Source of the DNA: Deinococcus sp.
Lineage (GTDB): Bacteria; Deinococcota; Deinococci; Deinococcales; Thermaceae
Length of the DNA: 5,641 bases
Reading direction: 5' to 3'
NCBI GenBank assembly: GCA_023382135.1
Contig: JAMCQK010000075.1
Coordinates: 1 to 5,641, forward strand
Within the stretch, counting starts at the first letter, position 1, and each line of letters begins with the position of its first letter. Position numbers and translations under genes: made by a program. The notes under the pieces are model-generated. The model saw nothing but the letters and a program-made list of their open reading frames with translations, ran no database searches and was not told the origin of the DNA. Below, in pieces: positions 1-5,375 of this stretch.

Positions 1-414
1 CGTCATCCCGCAGAGGTCAGGGAAACCTTGCTGGCCGCCCGCAACAGCGGGCGCAGGGTGCGGGTGGTGTTCCAGCCCCACCGTTACCTGCGCACCCTGC
101 AGCTCTGGCCCGAGTTCGCCGAGGCGCTCAAGCTTGCCGACGAGACCATTGTGCTTGAGGTTTACAGCGCAGGCGAAGAAGCAATCCAGGGCGTCACCGG
201 CGCCAAGATTGCCGAGAAGCTGCTGGCCGAAGGTTCCAGGGCGCGCTTTGCCGAACCGGGCGAGGCGGTGGACTATTTGGAGCAGACCTTGAAGCCCGAT
301 GACTTAATCCTGACCATGGGCGCGGGCGACGTGTGGAGGGTAGGTACCCAGTTGGTGAAGCGTTACCAGGACACGCTCTCGCGCTCGGCCATTCCCCGCT
401 TGGAGCCGCGGTGA
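1..414 (+). CDS. murC: UDP-N-acetylmuramate--L-alanine ligase, C-terminal part (5' truncated by window)
   Basis: MurC is the cytoplasmic ATP-dependent ligase that adds L-alanine to UDP-N-acetylmuramic acid, the first amino acid of the peptidoglycan stem peptide. Only the last 137 residues are present, in frame from base 1. They cover the end of the central ATPase domain and the C-terminal Mur ligase domain. Visible family motifs are an RHPAE segment at window residues 1-5 (normally HHPxE), FQPHRYLRT at 24-32 and MGAGDVW at 106-112, the last two being strong MurC signatures. The product ends in a short Arg-rich tail. The stop TGA (412-414) overlaps the GTG start of murB, so the genes are almost certainly cotranscribed and translationally coupled. 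Oddity: the first codon reads Arg where MurC normally has His, but it lies on the window edge. Other Mur ligases are less likely because FQPHRYxRT is typical of MurC. Confidence 0.93.
   Translation, partial: RHPAEVRETLLAARNSGRRVRVVFQPHRYLRTLQLWPEFAEALKLADETIVLEVYSAGEEAIQGVTGAKIAEKLLAEGSRARFAEPGEAVDYLEQTLKPDDLILTMGAGDVWRVGTQLVKRYQDTLSRSAIPRLEPR
402..405 (+). promoter_or_regulatory. Shine-Dalgarno of murB
   Basis: GGAG lies inside the last codons of murC, five bases before GTG 411. It supports that GTG as the murB start rather than the in-frame GTG at 333, which would prepend 26 residues unlike any MurB. Confidence 0.5.
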
Positions 415-1235
415 AAGTAGAGACCCTTCCCCTTGCTGGCCTGACCACCTTGGGCGTGGGCGGGATGGCAGAGGTCTGGACGGTAGAGAACTTACAGGAC
501 CTGAAACAAGCGGCCTCGAGGCCCTACCGCATCCTGGGCAATGGATCCAACCTGCTGGTCTCAGACGCCGGGGTAGAAGAAAGGGTCATACGGCTTGGCG
601 GGGAGTTCTGCCTTTTTGATCTGACAGGCACAGTGGGCGCGGGAGCGCTGCTTCCCACGGTGTTGCAAAAAGCGGCCCAGGCGGGGCTCTCCGGCCTGGA
701 GGGGCTTTACGGAGTACCCGCACAAGTAGGTGGCGCGGTCAAGATGAATGCTGGTACCCGCTTTGGCGAGATGGCCAGCGCCCTCGAATGGGTGGAAATT
801 TTTCACGCCGGCGCTTTGCACCAGTACCGTCCTGCAGAGCTTGGTTTTAGCTACCGCCATTCAGAACTTCCTGTGGGCGGGATTATTACCAGGGTCAAGC
901 TGAACTTGAAAGAAGTAGGCAAAGAGCAGGTCCGGGCCAAGATGGCCCTGGCGGACGCCGCGCGCAAAGGCCAGCCTAAACGTAAGAGTGCTGGCTGTGC
1001 TTTCAAAAACCCCGTGGGAGACTCCGCCGGAAGGCTCATCGACCAGCGCGGCCTCAAGGGGCTCACGCTGGGCAAGGCCATGGTCAGCCGCGAACACGGC
1101 AACTTTATCGTGAACCTGGGCGGCGCCAGCGCGGAAGACATCTGGGCGCTGGTTCAGAAAATAAAAGAGCAGCTTCCGCTGGAGCTCGAGTGGGAAGTCT
1201 GGGGAAAAGTAGGCCAGGGGGTAGGGACAGGGTGA
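411..1235 (+). CDS. murB: UDP-N-acetylenolpyruvoylglucosamine reductase
   Basis: MurB is the cytoplasmic FAD enzyme that uses NADPH to reduce UDP-GlcNAc-enolpyruvate to UDP-MurNAc, the substrate of the neighbouring MurC. The 274-residue product has the FAD-binding motif GNGSNLL at 43-49, a GLEGLYGVPAQVGGAV segment at 95-110 followed by MNAG, FSYRHSEL at 146-153 (Arg149 matches the substrate-binding Arg), SAGCAFKNP at 193-201 and a C-terminal LELEWEVWG at 257-265 with a Glu (probably Glu260) in the conserved acid position. The length and compact middle suggest the shorter type II MurB class. Cys196 stands where E. coli has the proton-donating Ser; Cys is known in some family members. The GTG start gives a 4-nt overlap with murC and removes a spurious N-terminal extension. 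The stop overlaps the ftsQ start. I see no frameshift or missing core motif. Confidence 0.95.
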   Translation: MKVETLPLAGLTTLGVGGMAEVWTVENLQDLKQAASRPYRILGNGSNLLVSDAGVEERVIRLGGEFCLFDLTGTVGAGALLPTVLQKAAQAGLSGLEGLYGVPAQVGGAVKMNAGTRFGEMASALEWVEIFHAGALHQYRPAELGFSYRHSELPVGGIITRVKLNLKEVGKEQVRAKMALADAARKGQPKRKSAGCAFKNPVGDSAGRLIDQRGLKGLTLGKAMVSREHGNFIVNLGGASAEDIWALVQKIKEQLPLELEWEVWGKVGQGVGTG

Positions 1236-1840
1236 GCAGGTTGGCTGATTACGCTATCCGAAGCTTGCTCGGGGTTCTAAGCCTGGGGGTTCTCTTCATG
1301 GCAAGCCAAGTGGTGCTGCCGGTGGAAGAAGTAGTGGTGGCGGGGAACCAGCATCTCTCGGCGGAAGAAGTACTGGAGACCACCGGCCTCGAGGCCGGGA
1401 CTCCCTGGCTCTGGGCGGCTCCCCGCAATCTTCAAACCTTGCTTGCGAACCCCTGGGTCAAAAACGCACGGCTGGAAAAACCCGCACCGGGGCAGCTTCG
1501 GATCAAGCTCTACGAGCGTAAACAGATAGCCACACTGAGGAGCGCAGATGGAGATCTGGGCCTGGCCTTCGACGGAATGCTCTTGCCGGGAGCACCTCGG
1601 CTTCCGCCATTAATTGAAGGCACTAACAAGCCCCCGGTAAAAGATCTTGTGCAACTGGTAAAGCTTTTTCCTGGAGCAACTACCATTCGTTTTTCCAGCG
1701 CCGGCTTCCGAATTGAAGGGCCTTCTTTAAAGGTTTGGGGTGCAAATGTCAAGGAGTTGCAAAGGTGGGCCAAAGAGCACAAAATAGACACAAGCGCCGC
1801 GGTACATGTTTACCCGTGGGGGGAGAGCGAATCCCGATGA
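1232..1840 (+). CDS. ftsQ: Cell division protein FtsQ/DivIB, short form
   Basis: FtsQ is a bitopic inner-membrane scaffold of the divisome that links FtsZ/FtsA to the septal peptidoglycan synthases. The 202-residue product has a very short cytoplasmic tail (about 10 residues), one hydrophobic segment at about 11-29 and then a POTRA-like domain at about 30-97. That domain shows VEEVVVAGNQHLSAEEVLETTG, a conserved NPWVKNARLEKP block and a basic IKLYERKQ strand. A compact beta region follows, including the family-like GLAFDGMLLPGAPRLPPLIEG stretch at about 109-129. Many FtsQ proteins are 250-280 residues, so this is a minimal version. The GTG at 1232 is chosen because it forms a GTGA overlap with murB, has AGGGA at 1223-1227 and places the membrane segment near the N-terminus. 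A start at 1190 would add 14 Gly/Arg-rich residues. No ddl gene lies between murB and ftsQ, unlike in many dcw clusters. Confidence 0.9.
   Translation: MSRLADYAIRSLLGVLSLGVLFMASQVVLPVEEVVVAGNQHLSAEEVLETTGLEAGTPWLWAAPRNLQTLLANPWVKNARLEKPAPGQLRIKLYERKQIATLRSADGDLGLAFDGMLLPGAPRLPPLIEGTNKPPVKDLVQLVKLFPGATTIRFSSAGFRIEGPSLKVWGANVKELQRWAKEHKIDTSAAVHVYPWGESESR
1818..1827 (+). promoter_or_regulatory. Shine-Dalgarno of ftsA
   Basis: A purine-rich GGGGGGAGAG lies at the end of ftsQ, about 9-11 bases before ATG 1837. It supports that ATG as the ftsA start over the upstream in-frame ATG at 1735, which would add 34 residues that do not resemble FtsA. Confidence 0.5.
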
Positions 1841-3078
1841 TTATTGTTGGTCTGGATGTGGGTACCACTAAAGTTTGTACCGTCATTGGCGAGCTGTCTT
1901 CGGATGGCGTACTGGATATTATCGGCGAGAGCACCGTGCCTTCGCAGGGCCTGAAAAAAGGCGTGGTCACCAACCTGGAAAAAACTTCCGAGTCTATTCG
2001 CCAAAGCCTGTTTCAGGCGGAGCGCGTAGCGGGGGTAAAAGTGGAGCGTGTCTGGGCCGGCTTGGCGGGCTCGCACGTGAAGAGCGTGACCAGCCACGGC
2101 CTCGCGGCCATTCGGCGCAATCATTCCATCACCGCCTCCGATGTCGAGCGGGCCATTGACCAGGCCAAGGCCTATCCCTTTGAGGGTGACTTTGAACTGA
2201 TCCACGTCTTGCCTTTGGATTACCGGGTAGACGGGCAGGAGGGAATCCGTGATCCCATTGGGATGGCCGGGGTACGCCTCGAGGTAGATGTCCACCTGGT
2301 CGCGGGCAGCAAAGGTCCCATGACTAACTTGCGTAAAGCGGTGGAGGACTCCGGCGTAGAGCTCAGTGGTCTGGTGCTACAGTCTTACGCTTCCGGCCTT
2401 GCGGTGCTTACTCCGGAAGAACTTTCCATGACAGTAATGCTGGTGGACATTGGCGGTGGCACCACCGATGTCGCGGTATTCAAAGCGGGCCACCTGGCCT
2501 ACTCCGGCGTAATTGCTTTGGGGGGCGACCACGTAACCCACGACATCGCCCAGCTTCTGAAGATTCCTTTCGAGGAAGCAGAGCGTGTAAAGAAAAAATA
2601 CGGCGCCGCCCTGCCCGAGCTCGCCGACCCCGAGCTAGTCCTCGAGGTCAACCAGGAAGGCGGTCCACTGGGTGTAATCCCGGCGCCGGAACTGGCGCGC
2701 ATCATCCGTCCGCGGCTCAGGGAAATTCTGCACCTGGCACGCGGCGGGGTGGACGAAGCCTTGGGACCGCTCGAGATCAGCGTGGGCAAGGTGATCCTTA
2801 CCGGCGGGGCCGCTTTAGTACCCGGCCTGGAAGATCTCGCCCGCAAGCAGTTCAACCTGCCGGTTAGGCTGGGCCGCCCCATGGGGGTCTCGGGCCTCAT
2901 CGATGTGGTGGCCTCCCCCACCCACGCAACCGCCGTGGGACTGGTCCGGCACGGTGCGGCTCGCCCCGCCGCGCAGAGCACCAGGGGCTTCGCCCGCTCG
3001 TCCTCCCGGCAACAGGGCGCCGATTCCGGTGAAAATATCTGGAACCGGATCCGCGGCATCTTCAAGGACTTCTTTTAG
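1837..3078 (+). CDS. ftsA: Cell division protein FtsA, actin-like membrane anchor of the Z ring
   Basis: FtsA is an actin-fold ATPase that binds the FtsZ tail, polymerises on the inner membrane and recruits later divisome proteins. The 413-residue product has every hallmark: a phosphate-1 loop in GLDVGTTKV (5-13), an FtsA-specific 1C/SHS2-like region at about 80-165, the phosphate-2 motif LVDIGGGTTDV (202-212), the adenosine motif ILTGGAALVPG (320-330) and a C-terminal amphipathic helix NIWNRIRGIFKDFF (400-413). The last is the usual membrane-targeting sequence, here following a Ser/Arg/Gln-rich linker. The ATG overlaps the ftsQ stop as ATGA, indicating coupling. The reading starts exactly at the conserved MIIVGLDVGTT. 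Length is typical for the family. MreB and DnaK-like ATPases are excluded by the 1C-type region and the C-terminal helix. Nothing is missing or interrupted. Confidence 0.96.
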   Translation: MIIVGLDVGTTKVCTVIGELSSDGVLDIIGESTVPSQGLKKGVVTNLEKTSESIRQSLFQAERVAGVKVERVWAGLAGSHVKSVTSHGLAAIRRNHSITASDVERAIDQAKAYPFEGDFELIHVLPLDYRVDGQEGIRDPIGMAGVRLEVDVHLVAGSKGPMTNLRKAVEDSGVELSGLVLQSYASGLAVLTPEELSMTVMLVDIGGGTTDVAVFKAGHLAYSGVIALGGDHVTHDIAQLLKIPFEEAERVKKKYGAALPELADPELVLEVNQEGGPLGVIPAPELARIIRPRLREILHLARGGVDEALGPLEISVGKVILTGGAALVPGLEDLARKQFNLPVRLGRPMGVSGLIDVVASPTHATAVGLVRHGAARPAAQSTRGFARSSSRQQGADSGENIWNRIRGIFKDFF

Positions 3079-3171
3079 CCTCGACGTTTCCAGGCGCTTT
3101 TTTCATCAACGCACGCAACTGCTCAAGGTAAACTGCATCGTCGGCAAGAAAAGGTATTCAAGGAGAAGAGC
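3079..3171 (+). other. ftsA-ftsZ intergenic spacer
   Basis: This 93-nt gap is the first break in the otherwise overlapping chain. It contains a T6 run near 3098-3103 but no inverted repeat before it, so I see no terminator. No convincing -35/-10 pair was found; the closest -10-like hexamer (TAAACT, 3129-3134) lacks a matching -35. A separate promoter for ftsZ is possible but not shown. Confidence 0.5.
3160..3165 (+). promoter_or_regulatory. Strong Shine-Dalgarno of ftsZ
   Basis: AAGGAG sits six bases before ATG 3172. It is the best ribosome binding site in the window and fits the need for far more FtsZ than FtsA or FtsQ. Confidence 0.75.
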
Positions 3172-4236
3172 ATGGGAGAGGTCGTCATCAAAGTCGTGGG
3201 TCTAGGCGGCGCGGGCAACAACGCGGTGAACCGAATGATCGAGTCCGGCCTCACCGGCGTTGAGTTTGTGGCTGGTAACACCGATGCTCAAGTGCTGGCA
3301 CAGAGCCTGGCGGATATCCGCATTCAATTGGGCGATAAATTGACCCGCGGCCTGGGATCAGGAGCCAACCCAGATGTGGGTGAAAAGGCCGCTCACGAAA
3401 CCAGGGAACTGATTGCTGAGCAGATTGAAGGGGCGGATCTGGTATTCATCACCGCTGGCATGGGCGGCGGAACCGGAACCGGTAGCGCACCGGTAGTGGC
3501 TGAGGTCGCGCGGCAGTTAGGCGCGCTTACTGTTGGCGTGGTTACACGTCCTTTTGGAATGGAAGGCCCACAACGCCTGCGCGTGGCAGAAACCGGCATC
3601 AAGCGACTGCGGGAACAGGTGGACGCCATGGTGGTGGTCTCCAATGACCGCCTTCTCACCGCTCTCGATAAAAAAGTGAGCTTCAAGGAAGCCTTTTTGG
3701 TGGCCGACCGCGTTCTTTACCACGGCGTAAAAGGGATTACCGACGTGATCCACCTCCCCGGCGTTATCAACCTGGACTTTGCCGACGTGCGCACGCTTTT
3801 GCAGGGAGCTGGCCAGGTGCTCATGGGCATCGGGGCGGGACGGGGCGAAAACAAGGTGGCCGACGCCGCCAGGAACGCCGTCCAGAGCCCGCTGCTAGAC
3901 CGCACCATCGAGGGCGCCCACAAGCTGCTGGTCAACGTGGTCGGAGCCGAAGACCTCTCCATGGCCGAGGCCGCCGAAGTTGTGGAACACATCCGTGAAT
4001 CCACCGGCAACGAGGATGTTGACGTGCTCTGGGGCCTTACCACCGACGACCGCGCCCAAGACGAGCTGCGCGTGATTCTGATTGCCGCCGGCTTCGGCGA
4101 CGGCGCCGTGGTCGCGAAACCAGCGGGAGCCAGGCTGGTCGACTTCCCCGCCAGCGGGATTGACGTCACCAACTACGAGATTCCCGCCTTCATCCGCTAC
4201 GGGGACGGAGAATACCCTCCCAAGCGCGGCAACTAG
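3172..4236 (+). CDS. ftsZ: Cell division protein FtsZ (tubulin-like GTPase)
   Basis: FtsZ polymerises into the cytokinetic ring at midcell and drives septum assembly in a GTP-dependent manner. The 354-residue product shows the N-terminal GLGGAGNNAVNRM (10-22), NTDAQVL (36-42), the tubulin signature GGGTGTGSAP (98-107), a TRPFGMEG motif and the T7 synergy loop NLDFADVR (200-207), whose Asp202 and Asp205 complete the GTPase site of the adjoining subunit. The globular core ends near AAGFG (305-309). An unusually short linker of about 26 residues follows, then the conserved tail peptide EIPAFIR (336-342) that binds FtsA and other partners, then 12 more residues (343-354). The order ftsA-ftsZ, with an independent strong ribosome binding site, is standard for dcw clusters. 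TubZ and other plasmid tubulins are excluded by the canonical T7 loop and the FtsA-binding tail. Confidence 0.98.
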   Translation: MGEVVIKVVGLGGAGNNAVNRMIESGLTGVEFVAGNTDAQVLAQSLADIRIQLGDKLTRGLGSGANPDVGEKAAHETRELIAEQIEGADLVFITAGMGGGTGTGSAPVVAEVARQLGALTVGVVTRPFGMEGPQRLRVAETGIKRLREQVDAMVVVSNDRLLTALDKKVSFKEAFLVADRVLYHGVKGITDVIHLPGVINLDFADVRTLLQGAGQVLMGIGAGRGENKVADAARNAVQSPLLDRTIEGAHKLLVNVVGAEDLSMAEAAEVVEHIRESTGNEDVDVLWGLTTDDRAQDELRVILIAAGFGDGAVVAKPAGARLVDFPASGIDVTNYEIPAFIRYGDGEYPPKRGN

Positions 4237-4263
4237 AAATTGCCAGCCATCAAACACTTAATA

Positions 4264-4288
4264 CCGAACGCCTATCTTGCGCGTTCGG
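4264..4288 (+). promoter_or_regulatory. 8-bp perfect hairpin between ftsZ and ruvC
   Basis: CCGAACGC (4264-4271) is exactly complementary to GCGTTCGG (4281-4288), with a 9-nt loop. It lies 28 nt after the ftsZ stop. The following + strand sequence (CGTGTAACATTT) has no T tract, so this is not a classical intrinsic terminator. It may attenuate read-through, stabilise the 3' end of the ftsZ message or mask the weak ruvC ribosome binding region. The symmetry is seen; its function is inferred. Confidence 0.45.
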
Positions 4289-4318
4289 CGTGTAACATTT
4301 AGCGTTGAGCGTGAAGCC

Positions 4319-4828
4319 ATGATTGTTCTCGGCATCGACCCCGGCATCACCAACATGGGACTTGGCGTGGTGGAGCATGCAGGCAAGACATCGAAAATGA
4401 TCCACGCCGGACTGCTCAAGACCAGCCATGGAAACCCGGCTCCGGAAAGAATCGGAATCATCTATGCGGGCGTGCTGGAGGCGGTTAGCCAGTATGAACC
4501 TTCGGCAATTGCGGTGGAAGAGCAGTTCTTTTACCGCCAAAATGAGCTGGCTTACAAGGTTGGCTGGGCAATGGGCGCGGTGCTGGTGGCGGCGGCGCAA
4601 AAGAAACTCCCGGTTTATGGATACGGCCCCATGAAGGTCAAGCAGGCCTTGGTGGGGTACGGCCATGCGGACAAGGCACAAGTGGCTTTCATGGTGAGGG
4701 CTGTTCTAGGTCTCAAACAGACTCCGAAATCCAGCCATATGGCGGACGCACTTGCCATTGCGCTGACCCACTGCTTCTTTGCCGGGCAGGGCGCGGCACG
4801 CGGCCTGTTGGATTCAGCTCAACTCTAG
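4319..4828 (+). CDS. ruvC: Crossover junction endodeoxyribonuclease RuvC
   Basis: RuvC is the dimeric Holliday junction resolvase that acts with the RuvAB branch migration motor in recombination and fork repair. The 169-residue product opens with MIVLGIDPG, giving the first catalytic Asp (D7). The second acid is E67 in AVEEQFFYRQNE. The C-terminal motif SHMADALAIALTH supplies H140 and D143. This D-E-H-D set is typical of RuvC and matches the Thermus enzyme pattern as I remember it. Length is normal. ATG 4319 is chosen because it begins exactly at the conserved N-terminus; a TTG at 4277 would add 14 unconserved residues and overlap the hairpin. The Shine-Dalgarno is weak (GTGAAG, 4311-4316), suggesting low expression. 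The gene follows ftsZ by 82 nt, and no ruvA or ruvB is visible beside it. Confidence 0.96.
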   Translation: MIVLGIDPGITNMGLGVVEHAGKTSKMIHAGLLKTSHGNPAPERIGIIYAGVLEAVSQYEPSAIAVEEQFFYRQNELAYKVGWAMGAVLVAAAQKKLPVYGYGPMKVKQALVGYGHADKAQVAFMVRAVLGLKQTPKSSHMADALAIALTHCFFAGQGAARGLLDSAQL

Positions 4829-4891
4829 TTCCAGCAATGTCAGGACTACATCGTGCTTTCTTTAGCCAAAGTGATAATCCGTGTTGGTGAA

Positions 4892-4930
4892 CAAGCCAAG
4901 CACTAGATATGCTTTGGCTGTTTCTCTTCC
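4892..4930 (+). terminator. Candidate intrinsic terminator of the dcw/ruvC operon
   Basis: AGCCAAGC (4894-4901) pairs with GCTTTGGCT (4911-4919), with one bulged T and a 9-nt loop. Directly after comes the pyrimidine tract TTTCTCTTCC (4921-4930). It lies 65 nt past the ruvC stop and points along the + strand. A second copy of the 5' arm, AGCCAAAG (4864-4871), is perfectly complementary to CTTTGGCT (4912-4919), so two alternative hairpins share one 3' arm. The U tract is impure, so efficiency is uncertain. Confidence 0.5.
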
Positions 4931-4992
4931 CGAGTAAACTACCCTGTATCACTGGGACCAGGGATCTGTGTCAGGTTAGAGGAACCCTCCAC

Positions 4993-5013
4993 CGCTTTGA
5001 AGGCGAGGTTTCA
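4993..5013 (+). repeat. Copy 1 of a degenerate 21-nt motif
   Basis: This segment contains TGAAGGCG followed within two bases by GGTTTCA. The same two blocks, in the same order, occur at 5346-5366; about 18 of 22 aligned positions match with one gap in each copy. The copies bracket the large palindrome. Confidence 0.35.
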
Positions 5014-5058
5014 TGCTGCAACTGGCGGTCGCTTCCGATGGCTCGCATTCCCCGCCCT

Positions 5059-5302
5059 GTCACCCCGAACCTTCTTGTCATCCCGAGTGCTCATTCGTGT
5101 CATCCCGAACGCAGTGAGGGATCTCTCTTTTTCTTCTCAAGCCCAAAGCAAAGACCAAAAGGCGAGATTCCTCGGCTTCGCCTCGGAATGACACAGAGGG
5201 CCGCTCGAAATGACAAAGGGCTACGCCTCGGAATGACAGGATGGGGGGGGCTCGGAATGATGACAGGTGCGGCTCGAAATGATACCTGTGGCTCGGAATG
5301 AT
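5059..5302. repeat. Nested palindromic intergenic repeat (HPERSEG-type element)
   Basis: Three half-sites of the form GTCAYCCCGA (5059-5068, 5077-5086, 5099-5108) face six inverted half-sites TCGRAATGAY (5183-5192, 5205-5214, 5228-5237, 5252-5261, 5274-5283, 5293-5302), spaced 18-24 nt apart. The core, 5099-5125 against 5164-5192, is a typical inverted pair, with an A/T/C-rich spacer between. The right core arm can also form its own small hairpin (GGC-GAA-GCC type, within a TTCC/GGAA stem). Such repeats are widespread in bacterial intergenic DNA, and their translation gives the familiar spurious HPERSEGS and RLRLGMT peptides seen here. It is non-autonomous: no transposase is in the window. 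Multiplication of the outer half-sites is unusual. Confidence 0.85.
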
Positions 5303-5311
5303 ACGTTGTCG

Positions 5312-5324
5312 CCCTTTTCAAGGG
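5312..5324. repeat. Small hairpin beside the palindrome
   Basis: CCCTT (5312-5316) pairs with AAGGG (5320-5324) around a TTC loop. The context, CCCTTTTCAAGGGGAAAGTGGGGG, resembles another common class of intergenic palindrome, but only one copy is present. Confidence 0.35.
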
Positions 5325-5345
5325 GAAAGTGGGGGATTCGTCTGT

Positions 5346-5366
5346 CGCCTGAAGGCGGGGGTTTCA
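5346..5366 (+). repeat. Copy 2 of the degenerate 21-nt motif
   Basis: This partner of 4993-5013 also contains a perfect CGCC-TGAA-GGCG hairpin (5346-5357) that is only partly kept in copy 1. It opens the hairpin-dense block that follows. Confidence 0.35.
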
Positions 5367-5375
5367 ACCCTCCCA

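Noticed and set aside
2499..3065. 188-codon - strand frame opposite ftsA, and similar long - strand frames opposite ftsZ
   Set aside because: They lie antisense to clear, complete genes and are rich in Ser/Arg/Pro as expected from reverse-strand GC-rich codons. No motifs or start signals are seen.
3094..3134. Promoter or terminator in the ftsA-ftsZ gap (T6 run, TAAACT)
   Set aside because: No stem precedes the T run, and the -10-like hexamer has no -35 at suitable spacing.
4909..5301. 130-codon + strand open frame across the repeat region
   Set aside because: Its second half is translated palindromic repeat (HPERSEGS, RLRLGMT), its first half resembles nothing, and there is no ribosome binding site. 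It is treated as spurious.
5205..5302. CRISPR array suggested by the regularly spaced TCGRAATGAY units
   Set aside because: The units are only about 10 nt, the spacing is 19-24 nt and uneven, and inverted copies lie on the other side. This is a palindromic intergenic repeat.
5243..5361. G-quadruplex from the G8 tract and later G runs
   Set aside because: The G runs are too far apart (loops over 20 nt) for a canonical quadruplex. The G8 run is noted only as a possible length-error site.
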